Shown: in pieces, positions 30,198 through 41,901 of the stretch
Numbering within the stretch: position 1 is the first letter of the stretch
How the letters are laid out: each line of letters opens with the position of its first letter
Notes under the pieces: generated by a model
Databases searched by the model: none
Told to the model about the DNA's origin: nothing
Seen by the model: only the letters and a program-made list of their open reading frames with translations
Origin: Semisulcospira habei
Lineage: Eukaryota > Mollusca > Gastropoda > Semisulcospiridae
Reading direction: 5' to 3'
Assembly (NCBI GenBank): GCA_036245525.1
Contig: BTPG01000001.1
Location: 217,258,621-217,322,620, forward strand
DNA: 64,000 nt
Translations under genes and position numbers: made by a program

Positions 30198-31374
30198 ATA
30201 CCCAGCTATTAACCCTACGACTGTAACCAGAAAGACCCACACATTTTCCGCCATAAACCCTACTACCTTCGCCGCTGTACTGATCAGCCATCTAACAACA
30301 CTCCCTATTATGACTGGCAACGCATCCATTGCTTTCACAGCCAATTTCTTAAGCAAGTCTGATATGTGAGACAACTGGGGTTTTTTTTACCCACAATTGT
30401 AAATCTTTTGGGTCAGTTGGGGCTAGTGGGGCCGGTGGAGTCCTCCAGTAACAGCCATTACAGCAGTACTGATAATAAATCCAAGAGCAGTAATTAAACT
30501 TGCAATTGTGATACCCTGTTCTCTGAAAAGTGTTTTTAATCTCTCAGCCAAGGTTGTGTCTTTGTGAAGTATTTTTTTAATAGTTTCCCTAATCCTGTTG
30601 ACCTGTGTTTTCAGTTTTTCTCTTCCAATACTAATCACTTCTAATCGCCCCGATCTGCAAATCATTTAATCTGTGTTGTGTTCTTTGTTTTATTTCTGTG
30701 TCAAGATTCCCATGGTCTGTGTTAGCCAGTTTTTCTTTTTCTCTTTCTGTGTGTTTATCAAGCTCACCTAGTTTGGTAACATTATTTACCATCTCACCTC
30801 TGATTGACTGCAGTGATTTATTTAACCCCATTAAATCCCGCATGGGTAAAGGAGGGTCATCTATTGTTTTCATTACTTCATCAGTAAACAAGGTTTTTTG
30901 TTCTACATTGTTTGCTATTTCTGGCAGTCTTTTTACTTCTGTCATTTCAATTTCCTGTCCTGTTGGCAACTTTGTTTGTGTGTTGTGAAGAGCACTAGTA
31001 ACTTGTGGTGGTAACTTTTTACTAGCGTTACTACCAACACCAAGGTAACACTGCAGTGCTGCCTCACCACCAACATCAGTTTTGATTGTACTTAAAGCTC
31101 TAAACTTAGCAGGGTTATTTTTATGGGTTAGATTAATTTTACCTCTGTCTGTATTTACAAATAAGTGACCTTTATCATATTCAAACTGATTTGGATCTAT
31201 TACATCTGGGTACGCACCAACACGGTCATAAAGTGAGTTTACTTTGCTTTGTAAAAGTTCCTGTTGCAAACTAAAAGTATTTCCCATTCCTGTCATATCT
31301 GTAGCACTAGCATCAGAAACATCTATTACATCCATTTCAAAATCATCATGATTAAATCCTACTGCTGCCATCAT
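30174..31374 (-). pseudogene. Copy 2 homologue of the coiled-coil membrane protein
   Basis: Three frames (31374-30631, 30665-30423, 30374-30174) cover the acidic N-terminus, the coiled coil with FREQGITIAS and the C-terminal membrane segments. The Gly/Pro linker is largely deleted. Breaks are near 30650 and 30380-30430. Confidence 0.8.
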
Positions 31375-31412
31375 TTTTTATTAATTTAATATTTTGATTT
31401 TTGCATAATAAA

Positions 31413-32696
31413 ATGACATCATCTTACGGATCAAAGTTAGACCCATATAGAAAACTACGTGAACCTCTTGGTGTTAAGGGCATTAGACAATTAATTGTAA
31501 TTACAAATAATCCAAGTACCATAGACCAAAACCAAACTCTAACTGTCAAGTTTCTGAACCTAGGTCCCAATAACGTTATTGTTCCTGGCACTGCATGCCT
31601 TGCTTTTAACATTGAACTTTCATCAGAATCAGATGTGAACAGAACACTAGTTAACAACCTAGGCAGAGCAATTATTAGGACCATCAAATTTAAACTTGAA
31701 GGACAGGAAGTGTTTAGTCTTGATGATGCTGATGTGTTCTACTGCTATAAAGATCTTTGGCTTACACGAGAAGAACGAGAAGATTGTATTTACCAAGGCA
31801 TACAGTCAGATAGCATTACTAAACTTAGAATCGACGCTGGTGATAAAGTAACCACAGCAGCCAAGGACGTTATTATGGCTGAAATATATGAAACCAGATT
31901 TTTTATTCCACTTGAATTCGAAATCCTAACAGCGCATTTGCCTTATTACCAAGGAGCACTGAATGACCGTCTAAGCTTTGAACTAACTTTCAATGACTAC
32001 TCCAAAGTTATTAAATCATCTGATCCCAATGCAACATATAAGATCTCTATCATCTCCTTGGAATATGAAATTGTCACACACACTGAATTAGCCAGACTCA
32101 TTCAAAATCAATATCAGTCAAGACTTCCAATTTATTATGACCGGGTGATTAGGCATAGTTTAATGCATAAAGACAAAAGCGATCCAATGTGGAACATTAA
32201 CTTGAACACATCTGCTAGGTCACTGAAAGGCATTCTCATGTTGTTTGTTGAACTGGCGAGTCCATACAAAAGGGACTCAGAACAATTTTACAATCCAAAG
32301 ATAACACATTTGTCTTGTACAATCGAAGGTCGCCCTAATCAAGTGTATGCATCAGGAATGCAACCTTATCAGCACTACGACGAGATCACAAAATATTTTG
32401 CGGGTGGAAGACTTAGAGAAAAATCAGCAAACATGGCGTGTAAAGATTTACATCTGTATGACGTAAGAATCGGACAATACCTGACAAACAAGTATGCACT
32501 TTGGCTAGACCTGCGTAGTACAGACGAAGACTAACTTCATCGGTCAGGTCGTACTGTTGAGAATGGCAGTGACGAAATTACAATCCAAATCCAAAAAAAA
32601 AGACAGAAACCACCAGAGCAATAAATATATATTTGTATCTGATTTATGATGCTCAACTCAATATTGCAGAAAGCAGACTAAGTGGTCATGTGTATT
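31413..32696 (+). pseudogene. Copy 2 major capsid-like gene
   Basis: Open from the ATG at 31413 to a TAA at 32532-32534, inside the conserved LRSTDED block. Recognisable sequence continues to 32696 with a further indel in an A run near 32600. About 90 percent of the coding length is intact, making this the best preserved gene of copy 2. Confidence 0.8.
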
Positions 32697-32717
32697 AAAA
32701 TTATATTCTGTATTAAA

Positions 32718-33319
32718 ATGAACTTGATGACACTCGACCCACACTGTGGCTTATTTTGTGGTGCCACAGGCTGTGGTAAAACTGAATTTGTTTTTGACCT
32801 ATTACAAACAAGATACATCCATCATTTCAAAAACATAGTGATATTCTGTCCTACTATCAAACACAACAAAGCTTATCACAACCGTTTATTCATTTGGACT
32901 GACAGCAACATCTATTTAGTTGACCCTGAGAAAAAAATGAATGACTACCTGCAGTATTTTTATAAGCAATTTGAAGACAGCCAACTTTGTTTATTGTTGA
33001 CGATTGCTCAGCAGAGAAAGACATTGTCAAGAAGAGAAACACTTTAGCAGAACTTGCCTTCAGCAGCAGACATGCAAATGTAAGTGTATGGATTCTCACT
33101 CAAAAATATAATGCTGTACTAAAAGATTTTCGAGAACAGCTAAAGTCTATCTGTTTTACAGTAAGGATCATGACAGCTTTGAAGACTGTCTCAGAGAGAA
33201 CGACATCATCCCAAACAAACATGAATGAGACATTTTGAAAACAAACTGACATCAACTAAGCATCTAAAGCTTATTTTAAAGACAGATCAGCCCACTGGGT
33301 ATGGATTAGTAAATTAATT
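32718..33319 (+). pseudogene. Copy 2 packaging ATPase
   Basis: The ATG at 32718 follows TATTAAA. Walker A GATGCGKT and the Walker B VDDCS region are both recognisable, but a one-base deletion near 32976 lies between them. More losses near 33160 and a TGA near 33230 follow. Confidence 0.82.
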
Positions 33320-33344
33320 TATACTTTTGTTTTGTCCAATAAAA

Positions 33345-34044
33345 ATGACAGACAGACAAACCATGCAAGTGATTGATGTCACAGAGAGCTTCAGATATAT
33401 CCAGCACTTTGAAGAGATAAGAACACATTACAAAAACCCATTCGTTGATTGATTGTACATTGCTTAACGTCCCGACAGCAACAAGGCTTTCTCAGGACGT
33501 GCCTGCACTGCTTGTGAAAAAAAAACAAAACTAAACAGAACATTGAATGTATGTCGCCAGCCGGTCAAATACATTAAATAAACCTAACACATGGGCCTAA
33601 ATAAAGCTAAGACCATTTAGCAACACACATCCAATATCAAGAGCTACAGGCAGTGCAGACAGTAGGGAGAGTTTTAAAATGGCAAATACAGGTGAATGGA
33701 CAAAGGGTAGACAGAAACACATGCCCCAGAATAGAGAGATAAACCCACCCTGTGGGGCTGACCAGGGTGACCCTGGGAACTAAAAAATACCTAACCCCAC
33801 CCAAGTCCCCCAGGGCAGACCCGGGTGGGGCAAAAACCCATTCGTGCTTGATATAACACCAATAACGGTACCGGCGGTGATATATGCGGCATATAATGTG
33901 ACTGAAAATTATGTTGATGAGCATCCATATGTGCAGAACATGACAGTTGATTTTAGGACATCTACCTTTAAAGTTAATGATAGTGACCATCAGGGCTGGT
34001 TAGAGAAACTTTGGATAGCATATTTAAACAACTACATAAACTAA
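33345..34044 (+). pseudogene. Copy 2 homologue of the 102-aa protein, split by a retroposon
   Basis: The ATG at 33345 has the same CCAATAAAAATGACAG context as copy 1. Coding similarity stops at about 33445 and resumes at about 33846. The 385 bases between are the retroposon insertion. The far end closes with a stop at 34042. Confidence 0.75.
33446..33830 (-). mobile_element. SINE-like retroposon with 15-bp target duplication
   Basis: CAAAAACCCATTCGT occurs at 33431-33445 and 33831-33845. On the minus strand the insert ends GTCGGGACGTTAAGCAATG followed by a (CAAT)n-type tail, a 3' end I associate with short retroposons of gastropods. No coding capacity. It inserted into copy 2 after that element was in place. 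Confidence 0.8.
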
Positions 34045-34141
34045 ATGTTTATATTAACTGTGTTACATTTAATAAAATGGTATTACACATACAGAGTCAG
34101 AGTTAATATTTTTTATTTAATATTTTGTCGGTCAAATAAAA

Positions 34142-37100
34142 ATGACGGACAATGCACAAAGCCCTGGCTCTTCAGGCTCGTCAAGCTTATGTAACGTGTC
34201 TCACACAACAGACTTGCCTATATCTAATAGTAACAATGTCTATGAATCGATAGAAAACTCTTTTTCTGTCATACAAGATAATCTTCTTACAGGCAGTGTA
34301 AAAATTCAAGTTGTTGCTAAAATAGATTTTACTAGGGTAGACGGTGAAGTGATTGTTTTGTATATCTCGACAAGACAACACACAATCAATTCAAGAAGGG
34401 AATTGGAGAACATGTTTAGAGACAGACTGTTGCCTGACTTTCTCAAAGCAATTGACAAAGCAAGAATGAATAGGTCAGGTTGGCACGAAGGCCATGTGCA
34501 TGAACTACAATTAAAACAGTCAAGGTATCATCCTATATTAGGCAAATCATGGTTGCCACTACCAACAGGGGTTGCAAACAAAAAAGCTGTCGTCAATATA
34601 CAGAACAAAGACCACCATCGTTTCATGTGGTGTGTGCTTGCTAAACTACACTTTGTAAAAACAAGACCTGATCGCGTATCCAACTACAACAAATTTGCAG
34701 ATGAACTTGATTTCAGTGGTATAGATTTTCCTGTTAAAATAGAAGACATAGACTTGTTTGAAGAACTAAATCATAGGATATCTATGAATGTGTATGTGTG
34801 GGATAATGAGTCTGTTGACAAGTTACAACCAATTAGAGTATCACCACTTGCATCATCATAACTACGGACAGCCAGAAGATAAACATGTTGACATGTTATT
34901 AATAGGTGATAATAATAACTTTCACTACACAATTATCAGGAGTATGTCTTGACTAATTCATGGGCATACAACAAAACACAATGGCAAACAGGAAGTGTGT
35001 AAAAGATGTTTACAAAGGTTCTCCTCCATAAAAGTGGCGCACAAACATGTCCAGCACTGTAGGTCAGCTGATGACATACAAACAGTACTTAGGTATCCAG
35101 ATCCTGGTAGTCAAGTATATTTTAAGAACTATGGGAATCAGCAAAAGCTGCCGTTTGTAGTGTATGCTGATTTTGAATCACTGGTTGTACCATATGACGG
35201 TCCTGTTCCAGAAGCATTACCAAAGACTGTAAAGTTGAGTGAGCAAGTGGTGTGTTCTTTTGGATACATTCTTGTTAGGTCAGACGGTCAGCATACTGAG
35301 CCTGTTATCTACAGGGGGGAAATGCAGCATACCTGTTTTTAACAGAAATGAGACAACTGTATAGTCAGGTAGTACATTATCTCACAACATGTCAGATGCC
35401 TTTGGTGGTGACAGAAGAAGACAAACTAAATTTTAATGCAGCAGAGACGTGTTGGATTTGTGAACAACCCCTCAAAGATGATACAGTTCGCGACCATGAC
35501 CACATAACTGGACGCTACAGAGGTGCTGCGCATAACAATTGTAACTTGTTATTAAAAATAGATCGTAAGACATACAAGTTACCAATCTTTTTCCACAATC
35601 ACAAAGGATATGATTCACACATTATCATGCGTTCTGTAGATGAGTCTTACAAAAACATTAGTTGTATTGCGCAGACAACTGAAAAGTACTTGACGTTTAG
35701 ACTAGACAACAAATTATCATTTTATGACTCCATGCAACATTTGTCTTTAGGTCTTGCTAGTGTGGCAGATGGTCTGACATCGTTTCCAATAACAAGTAAA
35801 TATTTTGAGCCAGACTTGATTAAGACAGGTGTGTATCCGTACGAGTACATTGATCACTGGGTTGTGCTTGAGGAAAGGAGACTGCCACCAAAAGATAAAT
35901 TTTACTCTACCTTAAATGGTAAAGGTATTTCCGACTCTGAATAACAGCACGCTCTTGATGCATGGGGTAAATTAGGGTGTGAAACGATTGGTGACTATCA
36001 TGATCAGTACTTAAAAGCTGACGTTTGCTTGCCAGCAGACGTATTTGAAAGTTATTGTGAAAAGGGACTGTTACACTACAGTCTTGACCCGGCCAGTTAC
36101 ATAACTAGTCCTGGCATGACATGGGATGCATTTTTAAAATCTAGTAAGATATCTATAGACCTGCTGTCTGATCGTACGATGGGTGAAATGGTGGAAAGTG
36201 GATTGAGGGGGGGAATTAGTATAGCCGCAAACAACTATGCCAAAGCGAACAACAAATATCTTGATGACTTTGACTTTGACCCCTCAAGGTCAAGGTCATT
36301 CATTACATACGTGGACGCTAACAATTTGTATGGATTTGCAATGTGTGAGTTATTGCCCTTGAAAAACTTTCAACTGCATGATTTGTCACAGTATGACATA
36401 ACAGACTCAGGGTTATCAAACTATATTATAAATTATGACCTGAATGATGCGAAGGGTTGGATCTTTGAAGTTGACCTAGAGTACCCACACCATCTACATG
36501 ATTACCACAATGATTATCCATTAGCTATTGAAAAAAATAGTATGACGGGGAAAAAAGAAGACACTAAACTTGTGCCAAATTTGAATGACAAATTCAATTA
36601 CATTTGTCACTATCGCTTACTGCAGTTTTACATCAGACATGGGTTAGTACTAAAGAAAGTTCACAGAGGCATAAGCTTTGATCAGAGTGCTTTCGTGAAA
36701 GATTACATAATGAAGAACACAACCCTGCATGCAAGGGACAGCAACACCGCGTTTGACAAAGACTTCTTTAAGCTTATGAACAATGCCTGTTTTGGCAAGA
36801 CGATGGAAAATCCTCATCACCGCAAAGATGTGAGACTGGTCACAACTGAATCAGGTGCAATTAAACTTACAGGTAAGCCACAGTACACAGGGTATAAAGA
36901 GTTTCATCCATCATTGTATGCAGTGTCACTCAAATAAAAAAAGATTGTTAAACTGGACAAGCCAATATTCATTGGCATGGCAATACTTGAATTGTCAAAA
37001 CTGTTGATGCTTGAATTTTATTATGAATACTTCAAACCGAAGTATCATGAGTGTCGTCTGCTATACACCGACACTGACTCTATGATCATTGATGTGCCTA

Positions 37101-37612
37101 CTGAAGACTTTTATGAAGACATGAAAACAGAGTTGCATATGTATGACACGTCTGATTATCCTAAGGACCACCCGCTGTACAGCACACAAACAAAAAAGTG
37201 CTTGGGAAGTTTAAAGACGAACTGAATGGAGTGCAAATAGTCGAGTACGTTCGACTGAGATAAAAAATGTATTCTATACTGCACCTGAAAGGCAGTCAGT
37301 AGAAAGCCAAAGGAATAACAAACAAAAAAAAAACCAGCGATTAAAAATAAAGACATCCGTCATGAGCATTACAAGCAAGTATTAGATGGGGCATTAATGC
37401 GTAATTATCCAAACAAGTCACTGAGATCAAACAAACATAATCTTGAAATGATCCAAACAAATAAGAAGTCACTTGCAGTAGGGGACACAAAACGTGTATT
37501 TCACGCTAGGGAGAAAGCTTATGTGCCTGGGCACTACAGACTTAAGTTATCTGAAGGTATTTGTGACGAAATGATTGCTGAACTGATTGACGAATTCGTC
37601 AAAAGTGAGTAA
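34142..37612 (+). pseudogene. polB: Copy 2 family B DNA polymerase
   Basis: The same domain order as copy 1 is visible: Exo I at about 35165, the endonuclease VII-like C-x2-C...RDHDH block at about 35455-35545, Exo II, Exo III, Pol A YVDANNLYG at about 36310, Pol B and Pol C YTDTDS at about 37065. Lesions include stops at 34859, 34950, 35942 and 36935, frame shifts near 35330 and 37190, and indels at 37300-37345. The exonuclease and polymerase residues themselves remain mostly unchanged. Confidence 0.9.
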
Positions 37613-38205
37613 CAGTGTCTGGGGGAATAATCTGTAATTCTTCTCTGACAAATGCCCTCTGTGGCGCAGGCTCATATAGATAATATATTGATGGACCGCC
37701 AGGGCCAGCGCCGGGAATTATTATTTTTATATTGTGTACAGACGTAGACCAGATGGGGTCAGTTGCTCTGCGTTTAACGTCTTTCTCAGATTCGCAGGGC
37801 TGATACAAATATCTTACTTGCTTTGTAAACAAGCTTGTGTCAGGCGGTGTTGTTTTTAACCCCGTGTCTGACCCTGACGCTGGAGGTCCTGACAGTATTG
37901 TTTTCAATTTAATAGCATCTGCGGGTTTTACATGGCCTTCGTTATTCATTGCTTTTATCACAGACGGTAATCTCTGAACCCACTCAGTGTTACGTGTGTC
38001 ATGCATGAGTTCTTTAGCATACTGGCAGCTGAAAATTCTTTCCGATAATTGCTTGTTAAAGTTCTGAACAATTGCCTGTGATCTGTGCACGCCTGGTATC
38101 CCGCGTCTAACCAGTACACCATGCTTCGCAAATAACTGATTAACGGCGCCCTTAAACTCACTCCCATCATCGACTTGCACAAGTCTGGGGAATTTTTAAG
38201 GGCCT
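37599..38205 (-). pseudogene. int: Copy 2 integrase, truncated
   Basis: 193 codons are open from about 38180. They cover the second catalytic Asp (VDDGSEF) and the C-terminal domain. The catalytic Glu position reads Gln (AIVQNFN), so this copy would be dead even if complete. The N-terminal half, including the first catalytic Asp, is missing at the junction with the dispersed repeat. Confidence 0.88.
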
Positions 38206-38643
38206 CTTTTATAGAGCAAATGTATGTAAAATGCCAAATTTTGATAAAATTGTAGGTATTACCAACATTTTTGCAAATTTTTCAGACAAGTTTGGTACGA
38301 AGATAGCTGATGATAAGACATTCCTATGCAAACTAATTTAGTCGACTCATCACAGAGGTCAAGGGTCACAGGGGGTTGACAGATGTGTGAAAAATGCTTA
38401 CATTTTCAGAAAACATGGATTTTGCTGCTGCAGAAGCCAGCCTTTGTCACAAAGGTCACACATATGTAAATCGGTCATACACGTGCGCCATAATGGCTTT
38501 GCCTTTTTTTGTTAAAATGTGTATTTGTTTAATCTATTTTCTAATCCCCTGTAAACTTGACCTTGAGAGAGGTCACTTAATTTGGCATGTGTCTTAGCAC
38601 ACCATTATATCTTAGGCCCAAGTTTGAAGAGTGTGGATTGAAT
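38206..38643 (-). repeat. Dispersed AGGTCA-motif repeat, inverted copy split by a LINE
   Basis: The reverse complement matches the family at 21840-23262 (CTTCAAACTTGGGCC block, GTGACCCTTGACCTCTGTG). The remaining part is at 42585-42690, beyond the LINE. No gene. Confidence 0.7.
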
Positions 38644-38672
38644 CTCTTGGCTTGACTTCGCGAACGAAGATT

Positions 38673-41129
38673 TTATAGGAGTTGCCCACGACGTCTGCAG
38701 GCTTGTTCGTGGCTGCGGAGGCCAATCCGAGACAGGCAAGTTCGACCGCAGTGGCTGCAGGGGAAGGTATGGCCGGGGTTCTGAGCTGCGGCATCTCTGT
38801 TTTTTCTCCTGAGCCGCTTGTCCTTAAGGCTAGCTCTGTGAGAGTCCTCAAAGGAGACAGCTGCCTTGTAAATGGTGGAGCGCCAGGTGTCACGGTCCGC
38901 AGCAAGCGAAGACCACTGGTGGTGGTCGATTTGGCAGGCACTAAGTGACTTCTTGAGACAGTCTTTGTATCTCTTCTTTGGTGCCCCTCTGTCACGGTGT
39001 CCAGTAGCAAGCTCGCCGAACAGGGTGATCTTTGGTAGGCGATGATCCTCCATCCTGGAGACGTGCCCCGCCCAGCGGAGCTGTGTCCGCAGCAGCAAAG
39101 CCTCGATGCTCACAGTTTCAGCCTGTTCAAGGACCTCGACGTTGGTGACATAGTCACTCCAGTGAATGCCCAGGATGGTACGCAGGCAGCGCTGGTGGAA
39201 GCGTTCGAGGAGTCGTAGTTGGCTGCGGTAGAGGGCCCAGGACTCGGAACCATACAGCAGGGTGGTGAGGACCACAGCTCTGTACACGCTGATCTTGGTG
39301 CCTGTTTTCAGCTGTTGATTGTGCCACACCCGCTTGAAAAGTCGCCCGAAAGCGCTGTTCGCTTTTGCCAGCCTGCTGTCAAGCTCCTTGTCCAGCTTGG
39401 CGTCCGAGGTGATAATGCAGCCAAGGTAAGTAAACTGGTGCACTGACTTTAGTTCAGACTCGCCAATGGTGATGTGAGGAGGGCGATACACTGTCTTGGG
39501 TGCCGGCTGATGGAGGACCTCTGTCTTTTTCAGACTGACCTCGAGTCCAAAGAGCTGGGCAGCATCTGCGAAGCAAGACGTGATGCGCTGCAGGGCTCTC
39601 TCTGTGTGTGCAACGAGGGCAGCATCATCAGCAAAAAGCAGCTCACGAATCAGTTGGTCTAGGGTTTTCGTGTGGGCCTGCAGTCGTCTGAGGTTGAACA
39701 GGCTGCCATCGAGACGATACCTGATGTACACTGCATCGTCATCATCAAGGTCCACTGTGGCCTGCTTCAACATCATGCTAAAAAAGATGGTGAAGAGGGT
39801 CGGTGCCAGCACGCAGCCCTGCTTTACGCCGTTGAGAATAGGGAATGGTTCTGAGAGGTCATTGTTGAGTCTGACCTGGCCTTGCTGGTCCTCGTGTAGC
39901 TGGACAATCATGTTGAGGAACTTTGGGGGACAGCCAAGTCGCTCCAGGATCTGCCACATGCCTTGCCTGCTCACAGTGTCGAACGCTTTTGTTAGGTCGA
40001 CAAATGTTACGTACAGCCCTTTGTTCTGCTCGCGGCACTTCTCCTGTAGCTGTCTCAGCACAAAGACCATATCGGTGGTGCTCCTGTTTGCTCTGAAGCC
40101 ACACTGGCCCTCTGGGAGTTGGTCTTCAGCGATGGCAGGTACCACCCGATTCAGGAGCAGCCTTGCAAGGATTTTCCCAGCAATGGACAGCAGGGTAATT
40201 CCCCGATAGTTGGAACAGTCAGACTTCTCGCCTTTGTTCTTGTACAGGGTGATAACGACTGCATCACGGAGATCTTTTGGTAGTGTTCCTTCCTCCCAGC
40301 AGCAGAGAAAGAGGTCATGGAGCTTGTTGTGCAGTGCTGTGCCTCCATGTTTCCAGATCTCTGGCGGTATTCCATCAATGCCTGCTGCTTTGCCACTCTT
40401 GAGCTGGTGGATGGCTGTGAGGGTCTCTTCAGCGGTGGGCGGTTCGTCCAATTCAACCTTTACTGGGAGGTATGGGATTTGTATGACGACTGCTTCTTGA
40501 ACAGTGCGCTCAGCGCTGAAGAGGCTCTGAAAGTATTCCGACCAGCGGTTCAAGATGGAGGTATTATCTGTGAGGAGTGCCTGGCCATTCGCGCTTCGCA
40601 GGGGACTTTGTACCAGGTGCCTGGGGCCATACACTGCTTTCAGTGCTTCGTAGAAGGCCCTGTAGTCACCATTGTCAGCACAAAGCTGGGTCCTCTGTGC
40701 AAGTCTGGTCCACCACTCATTCTGGAGATCTCTGAGCTTGCGCTGGAGACTGCTGCAGACGAGGCGGAAGGCAGACTTCTTCACAGGGCAGGAAGGCTGG
40801 GCTAGGTGGGCCTGATGGGCGGCTCTTTTTTTTGCTAGGTGTTCCTGGATCTCTACATCGTTTTCGTCAAACCAGTCTTTGTTCTTCTTTCTGGCGAAAC
40901 CCAAGACTTCTGCAGAGGATTTTGTAATAGCAGTTTTCAGTTGTTCCCAAAGTGTTTCAGGGGAGGAGTCTACTGGGTCCGCTGTGTCTTTGAGCCTGCG
41001 CTGTAAATCTGTCTGAAAGGCGGCTTTCACATCGTCACGCTGAAGGCTGGCAACATCAAGCTTTTTCTTGGGGGGGCCCCCATTTCTTGGGTTTTGGCCT
41101 GAAGTGTAGCCTGAGTTTGCAGCGGACAA
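38673..41129 (-). CDS. LINE reverse transcriptase with C-terminal C2H2 finger
   Basis: An open frame of 818 codons whose first codon is TTG, so it is normally read as a continuation of the endonuclease. RT motifs: LKSGKAAGIDGIPPE, SNYRGITLLS, FVDLTKAFD, GVKQGCVLAPTLF and LLFADDAAL (catalytic Asp pair), then a thumb region and a terminal CSHCGRTCLSRIGLRSHEQAC finger. All catalytic residues are intact. The related LINE at 460-20808 has the same architecture but several breaks. Confidence 0.9.
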   Translation of the reverse strand: MSAANSGYTSGQNPRNGGPPKKKLDVASLQRDDVKAAFQTDLQRRLKDTADPVDSSPETLWEQLKTAITKSSAEVLGFARKKNKDWFDENDVEIQEHLAKKRAAHQAHLAQPSCPVKKSAFRLVCSSLQRKLRDLQNEWWTRLAQRTQLCADNGDYRAFYEALKAVYGPRHLVQSPLRSANGQALLTDNTSILNRWSEYFQSLFSAERTVQEAVVIQIPYLPVKVELDEPPTAEETLTAIHQLKSGKAAGIDGIPPEIWKHGGTALHNKLHDLFLCCWEEGTLPKDLRDAVVITLYKNKGEKSDCSNYRGITLLSIAGKILARLLLNRVVPAIAEDQLPEGQCGFRANRSTTDMVFVLRQLQEKCREQNKGLYVTFVDLTKAFDTVSRQGMWQILERLGCPPKFLNMIVQLHEDQQGQVRLNNDLSEPFPILNGVKQGCVLAPTLFTIFFSMMLKQATVDLDDDDAVYIRYRLDGSLFNLRRLQAHTKTLDQLIRELLFADDAALVAHTERALQRITSCFADAAQLFGLEVSLKKTEVLHQPAPKTVYRPPHITIGESELKSVHQFTYLGCIITSDAKLDKELDSRLAKANSAFGRLFKRVWHNQQLKTGTKISVYRAVVLTTLLYGSESWALYRSQLRLLERFHQRCLRTILGIHWSDYVTNVEVLEQAETVSIEALLLRTQLRWAGHVSRMEDHRLPKITLFGELATGHRDRGAPKKRYKDCLKKSLSACQIDHHQWSSLAADRDTWRSTIYKAAVSFEDSHRASLKDKRLRRKNRDAAAQNPGHTFPCSHCGRTCLSRIGLRSHEQACRRRGQLL

Positions 41130-41901
41130 GGCGGTGGTCAGTGTGGCACTCTGCGCTGGGCATCACTCTGGTAAGGAGGACGTCACTGCGGTCCCTCTGA
41201 CGCACTAGGACATAGTCGATAAGGTGCCAGTGTTTGGAGCGAGGATGCATCCAGGTGGTCTTTCGACTGTCCTTTTGCTGAAAAGTAGTGTTGGTGATGA
41301 CCAGTTGCTGCTTCGCACAGAACTCCAACAGTAGGCGGCCATTGTCATTGCAGTTCCCCACGCCATGCTTGCCGAGGACTCCTTTCCAGGCTTCAGAGTC
41401 CTGGCCCACTCTGGCATTGAAGTCGCCAAGGATGATGACTTTGTCGTCTGCAGGGGTACTCTGTAGGAGGCTGCGCAGGTCAGTGTAAAATTTGTCCTTT
41501 TCAGCAGGCTCTGCCAGGAGGGTTGGGGAGTACACACTGAGAAGGGTGACGTGTTGCTGGTGTCTCAGTGGGAGGCGCATGGACATGATGCGGTCTGAGT
41601 GGCCCGTTGGTAGGTTTTCCAGCTTAGTCGCAATGGATGTCTTGACCATGAAACCCACGCCTGAGAGCCGTCTTTCTGATGCAGGCCTGCCTGACCAGTA
41701 GAGGGTGTACCCAGCACCAAGTTCTTGGAGGCTGCCTTCGTCCGGATGGCGTACTTCGCTGAGCGCGGCGATGTCGATGTTTAACCTCCGCAATTCATGG
41801 GCAATGAGGGCGGAGCGACGTTCAGGGCGTCCGCTGTCTGCTTTGTCGAGCATGGTTCGGACGTTCCAGCATGCTACGTTGAGTCCGGTCGTGGTCGTCA
41901 T
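41056..41901 (-). CDS. LINE apurinic-type endonuclease
   Basis: 281 codons from the ATG at 41901. EEP motifs in order: ACWNVRTM, AALSEVR, GDFNARVGQD, DYVLVR and ECHTDHRLV, so the Asn, Glu, Asp/Asn and Asp-His active-site residues are all present. It nicks the target for target-primed reverse transcription. Database entries sometimes call this domain craniofacial development protein 2-like; here it is plainly part of a LINE. It runs into the RT frame through a 7-G/5-C tract at 41070-41081, where a one-base change separates the two frames. Confidence 0.88.
   Translation of the reverse strand: MTTTTGLNVACWNVRTMLDKADSGRPERRSALIAHELRRLNIDIAALSEVRHPDEGSLQELGAGYTLYWSGRPASERRLSGVGFMVKTSIATKLENLPTGHSDRIMSMRLPLRHQQHVTLLSVYSPTLLAEPAEKDKFYTDLRSLLQSTPADDKVIILGDFNARVGQDSEAWKGVLGKHGVGNCNDNGRLLLEFCAKQQLVITNTTFQQKDSRKTTWMHPRSKHWHLIDYVLVRQRDRSDVLLTRVMPSAECHTDHRLVRCKLRLHFRPKPKKWGPPQEKA

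Larger units (their letters stand above)
26255..38205. mobile_element. Maverick/Polinton copy 2, truncated and degraded
   Basis: Gene order and orientation match copy 1 from its left subterminal region to the middle of the integrase. Every large gene carries stops, indels or deletions. The left terminal hairpin is missing. The right end breaks off inside the integrase at about 38205, where a dispersed repeat begins, so the small-gene cluster and right terminus are absent. It is a related but distinct lineage, because differences from copy 1 are spread throughout. A 385-bp retroposon interrupts one gene. Confidence 0.9.

Noticed and set aside
41056..41901. Host gene for craniofacial development protein 2
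   Set aside because: The name is a common database label for LINE endonucleases; here the frame leads directly into an RT within TSDs.
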